DNA of 64,000 nt from Aphrocallistes beatrix (GCA_963281255.1 OY725503.1:2790001-2854000), one strand, 5' to 3'; counted from the first letter of the stretch, positions 32,093-43,870 are shown. The notes: generated from the sequence alone by a model not told the origin. A program made the numbers and translations.

Positions 32093-33850
32093 ATGGCTAT
32101 TTTCTTTCTCTGCTATATGGTTCCTTTTTACTTTTACGTTGAAGGATGCAGCAAAGGGGCAATGGGGAGGCGGGATGGACCTACAAGGAAGTATCCGGCA
32201 AGCCAATTCCCTAAGAATGGTCGGTGCTTTATTTGCGACTCGGACAGGCACTTTATGGCCCAATGGCCGGAACGGCACTGTGCGAAATGTGGCGAAAGAG
32301 GACACGAGGTCCGCTATTGCCCACATACACGAAGTCGAAGAGGGGTATTTCAGGTCACGACGCAGCATAGTGTTGTACATGAGACGGCGGTTGTGGTACC
32401 AGTTAAATGGAACGGTTAACCCATCACTGTAATTGTTGCAGTCAAAGTGCGTTTTCAGCCAAAACGCGTTTTGGCTAGTCAGAACGCGTTTGGACTAGAA
32501 AGTCAGTCAAAATGCGTTTTGACTGACTTTCTAGTCCAAACGCGTTCTGACTATCCAAAACGCGTTTTGGCTGAGAACGCACTTTGACTGCAACATAATG
32601 ATGGACACGTGGGCGGATCCTTCGATAGTGGACAGAGGCACCGTACAAAAGATGAATATCCCTTACAGCACAAAGTACAGTCAAGTGTATGGGCTAGGGT
32701 GGACAGCGCTTGCAGTCTGTGGTACGCCCTGCGTGGCGATAGATGTGGGGGATGGCCGACCACTAGAACACGAAATCGAAGTACTAACAATAGGGTGGTT
32801 ATATTAGGGCGAAGGTTCCTCGCGCGCTTCAAGAATACTACTTTCGATTGGAAAAACATGAGTTAGGCTAGGTGGTTGTTGGAAAACCTCTAGCTGCGGC
32901 ACGCGGGGATACGCGGCGACTAGAGCAGAAATTATGCAGACTGAGATGGGAAAGGAGGGAGATAGCTTGGAGGCCAGGTTCGATATTAACCCGAAACTAT
33001 CACCGCGAGAAGAGGCCGCAATACGCAAGGTGCTGTCGAGATGGAAAGACGTTTTCGCGGGGAACCCGAAGAGCGCGCGCGAAATTGGAACCGCGGGACA
33101 CGTTATCACTCTTCTGGTTGAGCGGCCGACTAAAAGCCGACCGTTGCGTGTTTCTCCGGAAATTGAGGCGGAGGTATCCAAGCAGATAGATGAAATGCTC
33201 GAGAATGGGATCATACGTCCCTCTTCTTCCTCTTGGGCGAGTCGAGTGATCTTAGTGAAGAAAAAGGACGGGACCCATCGATTTACCGTAGATTGCCGGG
33301 ATCTCAATGATGTGGCGAAGCGAGATGCCTATCCGATGCCGAATCCCCGAGATGTTTTCGATCGTATGGGAGGGGCAACTGTATTCTCTACACTGGATGG
33401 GGCATCCGCATACTGGAGCGTGCCTGTGAAGGAAAAGCATAGGGAGTTCACTGCGTTTGTTTCAACGCGCGGCCAGTTTGAATTCAACCGCATGCCTTTT
33501 GGATTGTCAAACTCACAGGCTACCTATCAGCGAGCGGTAGACCAGGCTCTACGAGGGTGTCCGAATGTACAGGCATTTGTTGATGACACATGTGTTCACT
33601 CGCCCAGTTTCGATACGCACCTGGAGCATTTGGATGAGGCTCAGTGGCTATTCTAGAAATTGAGGATGAAGAATGTGAGGATTGGGCTTTTGAGTGTACT
33701 GATTGCTGTATTGACGGAAAAGATATGCTACGTTGTATTTTAATGACTTCAAGTAACTGTTTACTCAACAACAAGGCCAAGAATATTACTTCTACCACCT
33801 CTTGTTCCAAAGATACTCAAAGGAAGATACTTAAACTTACCTCTAATTAA
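32093..33850 (+). pseudogene. Ty3/gypsy gag-protease-RT fragment inside a DNA transposon
   Basis: In order: two CCHC zinc knuckles (CFICDSDRHFMAQW, the last Cys changed to Trp in this copy, and CAKCGERGHEVRYC); an aspartic-protease site altered to DTWADPS; then an open RT stretch from about 32934 with INPKLSPREE, RVSPEIEAEVSKQIDEM, VKKKDGTHRFTVDCRDLN and the active-site FVDDTCVHS. RT ends abruptly after HLEHLDEA; the thumb, RNase H and integrase are absent. The downstream frame (33644-33850) gives a short Cys-rich peptide, CEDWAFECTDCCIDGKDML, resembling the last knuckle of a PHD finger. Frames differ between segments, so it cannot make one protein as it stands. Confidence 0.75.
32434..32595. 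mobile_element. 162-bp near-perfect palindrome inserted with TAAT duplication
   Basis: Starts TGTTGCAGTCAAAGTGCG and ends in its inverse; 79-bp arms, 4-nt loop TGCG at 32513-32516. The arms contain internal sub-repeats of AACGCGTT. TAAT flanks both sides (32430-32433, 32596-32599). The homologous site in copy 2 (near 49410) has a single TAAT and no insertion. Confidence 0.9.
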
Positions 33851-34087
33851 TATATGTATATATATATACACCTATATATTTATGTAGTATTCCTTGTCCG
33901 TCAACTAAATTATGCCAGCAGTCAATAATATCATTATTGTGGGGTAGAGGATGTATAATTACACGATAATAAACATATCAAAATGATGTGTTTAATTTCA
34001 TTGTATTAATAACAGGCTATGGTATAATCTATCTAATGAACATACAGAATTTTGAAATTTTGAAAATTGCTAAAAATTCACACTTAA

Positions 34088-34630
34088 GGATACCGCCCTC
34101 GAAAAACTTTGCCTGGCGTAAAAAAAAAGGCAAAATATTTTATTGCTACTTTCATTGTAATACTGAGCGGTCTACCATCTGATAGCACTAGTTGGACGGT
34201 ATTATTTTGATTTTTAGTTAACCACCTAAAGTTTAGCGTTACTAAAAATAAAAAAATTATTGGAGGTTTTTGACTCATTTACCAATTAGTTTTTAACTTA
34301 TCTGATAATTTTTAAATGATAAGGATCTTAACATTCTTTTGGCACCTTTGGAGATTATATGACAAAAATATTTAGAAGAATGGCCAAATAAAATCCAAAT
34401 AAAATAGCTCTATAAGGGAGTTCATTTATATAATGCTCGGGAAATGGCTTGTTTGATATCAGATATTTAGCGATCACTGGATCAGAAATAAATTATGATC
34501 GTTTCAAAAAAAAATTTGCTCGGATCCGACCATTTGATCGTGAGATATCACTTATTATAGGTGAAATTCGGGCATAATATCTCTTTATAGTCCCGAAAGA
34601 TGCCGATGTCATATCTTAAAAACTATTGAA
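34088..34630. repeat. Left part of the GGATACCGCC TTAA element
   Basis: TTAA (34084-34087) then GGATACCGCCCTCGAAAAAC; the body matches inverted 3900-4451. It is interrupted at 34635 by the CAGTCGAC MITE and resumes near 37740. Confidence 0.6.
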
Positions 34631-35609
34631 GATACAGTCGACTCCGCTTAAGGGTGGTGTTTCCTTCCAGAACTAACTTTAAAAGTTTTCATTATTTTCT
34701 CCTGAAATTTTTTGAGGAAACTATTCTCGATGAGTTATCAACAAAAATACACATTTCGGGAGCACAAGAAGCAAGAGAAAAATCTTTTTTTTCCAAATGA
34801 CCTAATTTATAGAGGACATTCAAAGAAACTTCAATGCCTTATGCCTCTTTTAATCAATTATTCTTGCACGAAATGGTTGAATAAAGAAAATAATAGGAAT
34901 AGAATTTTCAATTTTAACCCAAATAATTTTTTCTTTCAAATTTCGTTTATACAATATTTAGAGGCAGATTTTCGTAAGGAAAAATATTTTACATTTTTTC
35001 TAAAGTAGAATATCAAAAATCTGTCTCTATCATTTTGTTCTACGTGACGAGATCTTTCTAAAACCGTCGAGTTTTTAACTCTACGACCTTTGTAACTAGA
35101 GATTCCTCCTTTGTAAAATTGATTTTTTAAAGTGCAAAAAACAGGCTACAAAGCAATTTCTTCGGAAAGGCTTGATTTCCATTTTTTACTGTATTCTGAT
35201 AATAAATAACATCTAAACATTCTAAATCAACAACTTATAGCAGTACTTAACTTCAAAATATGACATATCAAATATTTTCACATCATGACACCTTCAAAAG
35301 TGTGAAAAAGTTGTCAGTTATCACTGGGGGCTAGGGGTTACAATCCCGGGATCCCGGTCCATTTTACCTCCGGGATTCAATCCCGGGATTAGTTATATAA
35401 TCGCGATCCCGATATTTCAATCCCGGGATCCCGAATTTAGTGTTATGTCTACTCTATTTTAAGCAATTGAACAATTTCCTTATAATTACCAATCACACTA
35501 CTTGGAAACAAGATCGTATTTACAATGGTAGCTTACAAATACACTATTCAGTGTCAAATAACAACAATACGATTTACAAGTATGTACTGTATTACTATTT
35601 ATTAATCTA

Positions 35610-36120
35610 CAAGCGCGCTTCGCTTGCTTGCGCTGCGCGGCTGGCGGACACTTTGTGTCCGCCGGAGGCTCCCTTCGGTCGCCTGGGGTCACATTGGTTA
35701 ATTAGCAGGGAGATAGCATCTGTAAATATGTCTGTCCAACCGTTATAATCGATATCACACGAAAAATCACCAAATTTGTCAATTTAAAATTTTTCGAAGC
35801 GTAATGATGACGTCATAACAAAGTGATGAGTCATCATTTTTTGATGATAGTTGTATTCTATCTGAGGTATGTTAGTATACACATTCTATTAAAATTTCAG
35901 CCTTCTATCCCCTATAATGGCTGAGTTATGCTAGAATAACTGTATTGCTTAACTTTTAAAAATGTGACAATGACGTCATAATTCCATGATGTGTCAACAT
36001 TTTCGTCTGAGCTCAGAACTTACTGGAGCCATAGCCAAAAACTCTCACATGCCAAAAATCAGCTTTCTGTGACTGGCAGTTTCTTCAATCAATTCGTTAC
36101 AGATATATAGTATATATATA
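35610..36120 (-). mobile_element. Helitron-like element, 5'-truncated
   Basis: The minus-strand 3' end GCGCTTG|T is at 35610, with two TGACGTCA and one TGAGTCA. The 5' TCC end is missing; the copy runs into a TA repeat and a stray CAAGCGCG remnant (about 36124). Confidence 0.75.
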
Positions 36121-36140
36121 TGTACAAGCGCGTATATACA

Positions 36141-36629
36141 CAAGCGCGCTTCGCTTGTTTGCGCTGCGCGGCTGGCGGACACTTTGTGTCCGCCGGAGGC
36201 TCCCTTCGGTCGCCTGGAGGTGACATTGGTTAATAATAAGGGAGATATCATCTCTAAATATGTCCATCTTAGTTTAAATATCGATATCACTCGAAAAAAC
36301 ACAAAATTTGTAAAATTGTAAAATTTTGATGAGTAATGATGACGTCAAAGCAAAGTGATGAGTCATCATTTTTTGATAATAGTTGCATCATATGTGAGAC
36401 GTGTTAGTATACAGATTCTATTAAAATTTCAGCCTTCTATCTCCTAAATGGCTGAGTTATGCTGGAATAACTCTGTTGCTTAACTTTTTAAAATGTGACA
36501 ATGACGTCATAATTCCATGATGAGTCGACATTTTGGTCAGAGCTCAGAACTTACTGGAGCCATAGCCAAAAGACTCCCACATGCCAAAAATTAGCTTTCT
36601 GTGCCCGCCAGTTTATTCAATCAATTCGT

Positions 36630-36677
<48 letters not shown>

Positions 36678-36725
36678 TATAAATATATAAATAAATATAC
36701 ATTAATCGAGTTTTAATAGTAAGGA
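36141..36725 (-). mobile_element. Helitron-like element, full length 585 bp
   Basis: Minus strand: A|TCCTTACTATTAAAACTCG at 36725, a long (TA)n block near the 5' end (about 36630-36670), a body with two TGACGTCA, and 3' CTTG|T at 36141. Confidence 0.85.
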
Positions 36726-37739
36726 TAAATAGGCTTTCTACAATAATAAATAATCAAAAATTACGATTATCTCATATTTTTATGGCAGAAAGTACATCCC
36801 TTGTTTTCAAAGAGTTTGTCAAGAATTAAATTAAATAATATCTTCCATCTCTAAATTTTCCAAATTAAAATTTGAATAAATTTTGCTGCAAGATACAATC
36901 CCGAAAATCCCGGGATCCCGGGATTGGAAAGATCTTGAATCCGGGATCCCGAAATCCCGGGATTGAGAAATTTGCCCGGGATTGGAATTCCTACTGGGGG
37001 CCCAAAAATGACCATGTCCGATAGTTTCCGCCGAAATCCCATTCCTATAACTTTATTTGACTATGCCAGGTCGTTATTTTAATACTGAATTCGTACTCAG
37101 CACTAAATTTCCAGCAATTTGATATATATATATTGACTATATTTGGAAAAACTTTTGGTTGTCTTTTCCTAACAACGATCAGGAATGTGAAAAAATTCCT
37201 AGCCGTTGCTAGGCACGGTCAAACAAAAATGTTTCCAAATATGGTCAATATATATATCAAATTGCTGGAAATCTAGTGCTGAGCATGAATTCAGCATTAA
37301 AAAGATGATCTGGCACTGTTAAAAGAAGTTATAGCTGTGGGACATTTCGCATTTAAAATGTGTCGTTTTTAGAGCGACACCAGGTGATACAAGTGGCTCA
37401 AAATGGCGAAATATTGGGGCTGGTGTTATAAAACCGGGATTATTGTTTAGAACCCCTATAAGGATCTAAAAATGCTAAAAAAGCAATTTGGGCAAATTTT
37501 TAATAAAAAACAAGTTTCGCATGGGAAACACCAACCTTAATAGGGTCACATCGGTCAGAGGACATTTTGCCCCGATTAAGCGGAGGACCCTATGAACCGA
37601 AAATATTTTGTATTAGCTTCTATGTATGAGGGCTATTCCGGTCCTGCGAAAAGTGGGCCGATTAAGCGGCTGACCCGATTAAACAGTGGCCCTATTAAGC
37701 GGAGTCGACTGTATATAATCTATAATATTCTTAAATAAA

Positions 37740-39525
37740 AGGATATATGCGAAAATATATAGGTTCCTCAAACATTCCTTTGTCAAAAAATAAATAATTC
37801 TCAACTTATCATTTTTTGATTTAATTGTAATACAAATTCTACAGAAAACTTTGAATATATTAGAAAATGGAGAATCTAATCATTAAATATGTATCCAAAT
37901 TTGGCTATTATGCTAAATAATGAATCCAATTGTCGTTAATAATGTATACAAAAAAATTGGAAAACTTTTGATAATTATTTTGAAAGTTCTGGCCTTGGAC
38001 CACGCAGATTCGGTCAAAAACCCCCATTTAGGGTCCAAAAGAGATATCTCTCTATCTCTGTAAATATAAGCCTAAATTCTTAGTTCTCACTTCCTAATAT
38101 ACTTTTTATGAGGGCACATATATGATTCATTGATAATAATTGCACTACATCCTATGGAATGTAAGTTTTAGATTTTTGTCATATGATGACGTATCATTTT
38201 TCGAAAATCCTAATCGAAACTATAAATATTCGGGGTTAGGGGGGGCTCAAGGAAATTTCTGGATTTTCAGGGTACTATTTTTTGTAAATATTTGGTTCGA
38301 ATATAATTAAATCAGCAGTATAAATGCGAATAAATGTCTGTGAATGCTTTTGTTCATTATTAATAACTCATTTTACATTCTTCTTAACATCTAAACTTAA
38401 AATCTCTATATCTCGGGACTTTCAAATATCAAAATTGACCGTCTTTACAGAATATTAACTCAAAATTGGTTTGCCGATAGAGGTTTAAAAATTTCAAGTT
38501 GTTCCATATTACAGGCGATGAACGTAGGACCACTTTATTTTCGATATCTTATAATTTGGTGATTTTATCCCTGATTTCCCAAAAAAACCAGACATTTTCG
38601 CCGTTCTTAGCCCTATTTTTTCGGACACCGATAAAATTAACAATTTTTGTCATTTTAACTTTCTTTGGGTCCGATGAAGTTGCAACTATGGTAGACTATC
38701 TATGATTCGATTTTGAACGCATTTGATTCCTTCGTATGTCCCAAACAATTCCTTGAGTAAAATGAAAAAAGCAGACTTTGAGACACTGTATCTCAAAAAC
38801 TTGAAATGAGAATCAAAGACGGTTTGGAATGTGTAAGTATTTCTTGACGGAGATACCTGCCCACGCTTAACATCTCTTATAGCTCTACTTTCATCGTATG
38901 GTGTAAGCCAAATCATGTGTATATATCATTTTTCGACAACTTATATCAGTACTTAACTTCAAAATATGGTATATCAAAAATTTAACCATCAAAAGTGTGA
39001 AAAACTGGTCATTGATGACTGGCACCCCAAAAATAACCGCATTCGATAGTATCCACCGGAATCCCAGATCAATAACTTCTTTGAACCATGTCAGATCATC
39101 ATTTAAATTCTGAATTCGTGTCCCGCATTAAATTTTCAGCAATTTGATATATATATATTGACCATATTTGGAGAATTTTTTGGTTGTCCGTGAATAGCAA
39201 CGGCCAGGAATTTTTTCACATTCCTGGCCGTTGCTATGAACCCGCAGCCAAAAGATTCTCGAAATGTGTCCAATATATATATCAAATTGCTGGAAATTTA
39301 GTGCTGAAAACGAGTTTAGCATTAAAATGATGAACTGATATGGTTCAAAGAAGTTATGGATATGAGACATTTCGCATCATAAATGTGTCTTTTTGGGCGA
39401 CACCAGGGGTATAAGGGGCTCTAGGTGGTGAAATATTAGCATTAAAAGTCTAAAAATAGAAAATGATATTTAGAATCCATTTAGGGATCTAAAAATGATT
39501 AAAAAGGACGTTTGGCAAATATTTA
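37740..39525. repeat. Dispersed repeat mosaic, no gene
   Basis: 37740-38110 continues the GGATACCGCC element. 38310-38480 is inverse to about 40110-40290. 38930-39480 contains the hairpin module (CAATTTGATATATATATATT ... CCAAATGTG) and the tail AATGATTAAAAAGG of the TTAA family. No convincing ORF. Confidence 0.5.
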
Positions 39526-39528
39526 TTA

Positions 39529-40079
39529 CAAGCGCGATTCGCTTGCTTGCGCTGCGCGGTTGGCGGAAACTTTGTGTCCGCCGGAGGCTCCCTTCGGTCG
39601 CCTGGAGGTGACATTGGTTAATTATAAGGGAAACAACATCTCTAAATATGTCCATCTTAGTTTTAAAATCGATATCACTCGAAAAATACCAAATTTGTCA
39701 ATTTTTAAAATTTTGATAAGTAATGATGACGTCATAACAAAGTGATGAGTCATCATTTTATGATGATAGTTGCATCATATGTGAGGCGTGTTAGTATACA
39801 GATTCTATTAAAATTTCAGCCTTCTATCTCCCAAAATGGCTGAGTTATGCTCGAATAACTCCGTTGCTTAACTTTTAAAAATGTGACAATGACGTCATAA
39901 TTCCATGATGAGTCGACATTTTTGTCTGAGCTCAGAACTTAGTGGAGCCATAGCCAAAAGACTCCCACATGCCAAAAATCAGCTTTCTGTGCCCGGCAGT
40001 TTCTTCAATCAATTCGTTACAGATATAAATATATATATACACAAACAAACAAACAATAATCGAGTTTTAATAGTAAGGA
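39529..40079 (-). mobile_element. Helitron-like element, full length 551 bp, with empty-site support
   Basis: Minus strand: A|TCCTTACTATTAAAACTCG at 40079 and CTTG|T at 39529. The flanks GGCAAATATTTATTA and AAAATGCCCATAGG together reconstitute the TTAA-family tail seen uninterrupted near 43125-43165, showing insertion between A and T. Carries two TGACGTCA and one TGAGTCA. Confidence 0.85.
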
Positions 40080-40322
40080 TAAAATGCCCATAGGAAAGGC
40101 CAACCTTCATGGTAGAAATCCGGAAACAAAATTGTTTAGGACATACCAAGGAAACAAATTTTTTAAAGACGGTCATTTTGAAATTTTAAAGTCCCGAAAT
40201 ATAGATTTTAAGTTTAGATGTGAAGAAGAATCTAAAATGAGCTATTAAAGATTATCAAAAGCATTCACAGGCATTTATTCGCATTTATCCTTACTATGAA
40301 AAATCGATTAATGTATATTTAT

Positions 40323-41265
40323 GGGGCGCCTGCATTAGTTCGAATTTGGACAGTTGGCATTAGTTCGAATTTGGACAGTTGGCATTAGTTCGACAATAAT
40401 TTCAGACAGTTGGCATTAGTTCGACAATAATTTCAGACAGTTGGCATTAGTTCGACAGTAATTTCAGACAGTTGGTATTAGTTCGACAGTAATTTCAGAC
40501 AGTTGGCATTAGTTCGACAGTAATTTCAGACAGTTGGCACTAGTTCGACAGTAATTTCAGACAGTTGGTATTAGTTCGACAGTAATTTCAGACAGTTGGC
40601 ATTAGTTCGACAGTAATTTCAGACAGTTGGCACTAGTTCGACAGTAATTTCAGACAGTTGGCATCAGTTCGACAGTAATTTCAGACAGTTGGCATTAGTT
40701 CGACAATAATTTCAGACAGTTGGCATTAGTTCGACAATAATTTCAGACAGTTGGCATTAGTTCGACAATAATTTCAGACAGTTGGCATTAGTTCGACAAT
40801 AATTTCAGACAGTTGGCATCAGTTCGAATTCTGTATGTAGTCGTTAGTTCTATATGATCAATTCTTGATTTTTGTTCATTGTTATGCTTCTAAACCTCAC
40901 AAAATTAAAATGCCTACTTTCACGGTCAATTTGACATTGTTTCAAACTTAAAATGCCTACTTTCACTTTCTGCGATTATTTGCCAACTGTCTGAAATTAT
41001 TGTCGAACTAATGCCAGCTGTCTGAAATTACTGTCGAACTAATGCCAACTGTCTGAAATTACTGTCGAACTAATGCCAAATGTCTGAAATTACTGTCGAA
41101 TTAATGCCAACTGTCTGAAATTATTGTCGAACTAATGCCAACTGTCTGAAATTACTGTCGAACTAATGCCAACTGTCTGAAATTACTGTCGAACTAATGC
41201 CAACTGTCTGAAAGTATTGTCGAACTAATGCCAACTGTCCAAATTCGAACTAATGCAGCGGCTCC
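40323..41265. mobile_element. Foldback element made of tandem 30/31-bp repeats, 8-bp duplication
   Basis: The left arm has about 16 copies of GGCATTAGTTCGAC...TTTCAGACAGTT. The right arm has about 9 inverted copies (40980-41240). Outer ends GGGGCGCCTGCATTAG and CTAATGCAGCGGCTCC, with the 8-bp duplication ATATTTAT (40315-40322, 41266-41273). It lies just inside a Helitron 5' end (TCCTTACTATGAAAAATCG at 40288). The centre (AAAATGCCTACTTTCAC) resembles 11530-11720. Confidence 0.85.
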
Positions 41266-41282
41266 ATATTTATATATACTTA

Positions 41283-43362
41283 GGGTATTCAATATGTTCC
41301 GGGAATGACTCTGTATATCTAAATGTATTAGAGATAAGCTATATCCATTTAATCCATTGAACTCATTGAAGCCTTGCCTCCAGATTCGCGTATGGATTTG
41401 TTCAGCTCTTGAAAATTTTGCGGTTACCCAACTCCATATATAGACCTCAGTTTTGGGCACTTAAGAAAAATAGATTTTGCTGTTTTGTTAATCAATATCG
41501 CTGTTATCATCAATTCTACAGCAAAATAAATCATCGCAATGAATTTTACATAGAAAATAATATATACAATGATATTTTCAGCGACCTATCTTTTTTACCT
41601 AGCGAAGCAATATCAATTTCTTTAAGACCATGGCCCTATTTGCCACATTTTGAGGGGTGAAAAGTGGTTAAAATCCCATAAGACACTATTCGAATTTGCA
41701 TCATTGGATTCAAATGACTAGTTCCCGTTGGATTAATCCCATCGGTTCTTACATATCTGACTCAAACTTTTATTCTTATATAATTCCTAGAACTAGTATA
41801 TATATATGAAAACATAAATACATTGATTTTCAATTGTAAAACGGGAATTAGCATCAAGTGCGCAAAACTGAGGTCAATAAATAGAGTTGAGTAACAGCAA
41901 AAAATTTCAGAAAAGAATAAGCTATATACGAATCGGGAGGCAAGGCTTCAATGAGTTCAATGGATTAAGGTTGGCCTTTCCTATAATAGCTAACTTTCGA
42001 CTTTTTCAACCGATTCATTTAATTTTTTCAGTGCAGATTTGAATCGCAGACTTATCTGCAAAACTGCATTAATAATTGAAATATTGCAACAGATAAATTT
42101 TTTTCATTAAAAATTTAGTCATTTTACAAGAAAGAAATCGGACACAATATGCTTACAATCCTTTAGAAACTTTTCAAATTCATTCATAAATCGATGATCT
42201 AACTAATGAACAGACAGATTTTTGAAATTTTGAAAATTGTTAAAAATTCACACCAAACACCCGAAGAATTATATTTTTTGTAATTTTGACGCTATATTTT
42301 TCATAATTCTCTTCTTATTCCTAATATAAAAATATGTCTGTTCATTATGTTCTCCTCTTCGAGATCAATCAAAAACCGTTGAGTTTTCGCCCCTATGATG
42401 AATTTACAAAAAGTTATCACCTTTAATAATTGCTGAAAAAAAAGTCTCAGAAAATAGGATATAAAAAATATTTATATAAGTCCCTCGATTTCCATTAGTT
42501 TTACCTGCTTTGGAATATTAAATAACATGCAAATATCCTTATTCGACAACTTATAGCAGTACTTAACTTCAAAATATGGCATATCAAAATTTTTCACAAT
42601 CAAAAGTGTGAAAAACTGGTTATTGATGACTGGCCACCCAAAAATAACCACATTCGATTCTATCCGCCGGAATCCCAGATAAACAACTTCTTTGAACCAT
42701 GTCAGATCATCATTTTAATGCTAAATTCGTGCTTAGCACTAAATTTTTCAGCAATTTGGTATATATATTGACCATATTTGGATAATCTTTTGGATTTCCG
42801 TGCATAGCAACGGCCAGGAATTTTTTCACATTCTTGGCCGTTGCTAGGAATCCGCAGCCAAAGAATTTCTCCAAATGTGTCCAATATATATATCAAATTG
42901 CTGGAAATTTAGTGCTGAGGACGAATTTAGCATTAAAATGGTTATCTGACATGGTTCAAAGAAGTTATGGATATGAGACATTTCGCATCAAAATGTTGTC
43001 TTTTTGGGCGACACCAGGGGGTATAAGGGGCTCTAGGTGGTGGAATATTAGCATTGAAATTCTAAAAATCAAAATTAATGTTTAGAACCCCTTTAGGGAT
43101 CTAAAAATGATTAAAAAGGTCTTTTGGCAAATTTTTGATAAAAAACAAAATGCCCATAGGAAAGTCCAACCTTAACCCGAGCACGTCCAGGAATGTTGAA
43201 TTGAAAGTGAAAGTTAATTGAAAGTAAACTGAAAATGAAAGTGAAAGCTGGGTCATTTCTATTTATACCTTTGACCCCAAGTAATCCTCGGGTTAAGTGG
43301 ATATAGCCTATCTCTATCACATTTAGATACACAGAGTCATTCCTGGAACTTTTTGAATGCCC
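41283..43362. mobile_element. TA-flanked element with ~68-bp terminal repeats, split
   Basis: GGGTATTCAATATGTTCC at the left is matched inverted at the right (CTGGAACTTTTTGAATGCCC), continuing through ATGACTCTGT and TATCTAAATG. TA lies at 41281-41282 and 43363-43364. A TTAA element (41969-43171) is nested inside. Confidence 0.7.
41969..43171. mobile_element. TTAA-target element (GGTTGGCCTTTCC ends), 1203 bp
   Basis: Left GGTTGGCCTTTCCTATAAT, right CCCATAGGAAAGTCCAACC, TTAA outside both (41965-41968, 43172-43175). Includes the hairpin module around GCAACGGCCAGGAATTTTT. No transposase ORF. Confidence 0.75.
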
Positions 43363-43383
43363 TAAGTATATATATATATATTA

Positions 43384-43870
43384 GGGTGCTCCAAAAAATT
43401 CCATAGTTTGAATCTTATGATGCACACTCTTCAAATAGTTTACCTTGATTACCAAGTAAGTATTCACCAAAAAATTTTCATGCAATTTGGAGATGGTTTA
43501 GTGATCGCGCAAGGTAAACAGTTGGGACCAGCCTTCATACTTGAAATTATTAATGGTCTCAACTGTTTTCTCGGAACCGGTAGATTTTAGGTCATTAAAA
43601 TGTATTATTAGCTGATTTAAAACCACCCTCGAATATCACAAAAATCAAGCTACTAGTATATTTAAATGTCAGAAGTACGCTTTTTACAACTTCTGGCCTC
43701 AAACCGGACATATCCCATTATAAATTATTTCGAGGGGAAGGCTACCTTGCGCGACCACTAAACCATCTCCAAATTGCATGAAAATTTTATGATGAATACT
43801 TGGTGATCAAGGTAAACTATTTGAAGAGTGTGCATCATAAGATTCAAACTTTGGAATTTCTTGGAGCACC

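Larger units (their letters stand above)
31906..34021 (+). mobile_element. CATAGCC-family element carrying a gypsy fragment, copy 1
   Basis: The left end CATAGCCTACTACAATAAAG and the right end GGCTATG are bounded by a perfect 7-bp duplication GTATAAT (31899-31905, 34022-34028). Most of the right terminal repeat is deleted compared with copy 2. Inside lie a gypsy gag/protease/RT segment and, at 32434-32595, a palindromic insertion. It is oriented opposite to copy 2 at 48030-49988, with which it is homologous end to end. Confidence 0.85.
35332..36993. mobile_element. hAT-type element with ATCCCGGGAT repeats
   Basis: Ends TAGGGGTTACAATCCCGGG and CCCGGGATTGGAATTCCTA; perfect 8-bp duplication CTGGGGGC (35324-35331, 36994-37001). 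Several ATCCCGGGATCCCG copies lie inside each end. The interior is largely two Helitron-like copies. No transposase. Confidence 0.85.
34652..37536. mobile_element. TTAA-target element (GGTTGGTGTTTCCC ends)
   Basis: Left GGGTGGTGTTTCCTTCC and right GGGAAACACCAACC are inverse. TTAA is on both sides (34648-34651, 37537-37540) and falls exactly at a TTAA of the host MITE's terminal repeat, giving the empty site. piggyBac- or Kolobok-like target choice; no transposase found. The ORF at 34712-35008 (98 aa) has no recognisable domain. Confidence 0.75.
34635..37711. mobile_element. CAGTCGAC TA-MITE, split by a nested insertion
   Basis: Ends CAGTCGACTCCGCTTAA and its inverse, TA outside both (34633-34634, 37712-37713). 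Without the nested DNA (34652-37540) the MITE would be about 190 bp, with internal repeats of CCGATTAAGCGG. Confidence 0.75.

Noticed and set aside
32037-32432. 131-aa plus ORF over the gag region
   Set aside because: Alternative frame of the zinc-knuckle coding stretch; the CCHC motifs are in the 32093-32419 frame.
40323-41265. Regular ~30-bp repeats resembling a CRISPR array
   Set aside because: Units are contiguous with no unique spacers, are mirrored in an inverted array, and lie in a eukaryotic foldback element with a target duplication.
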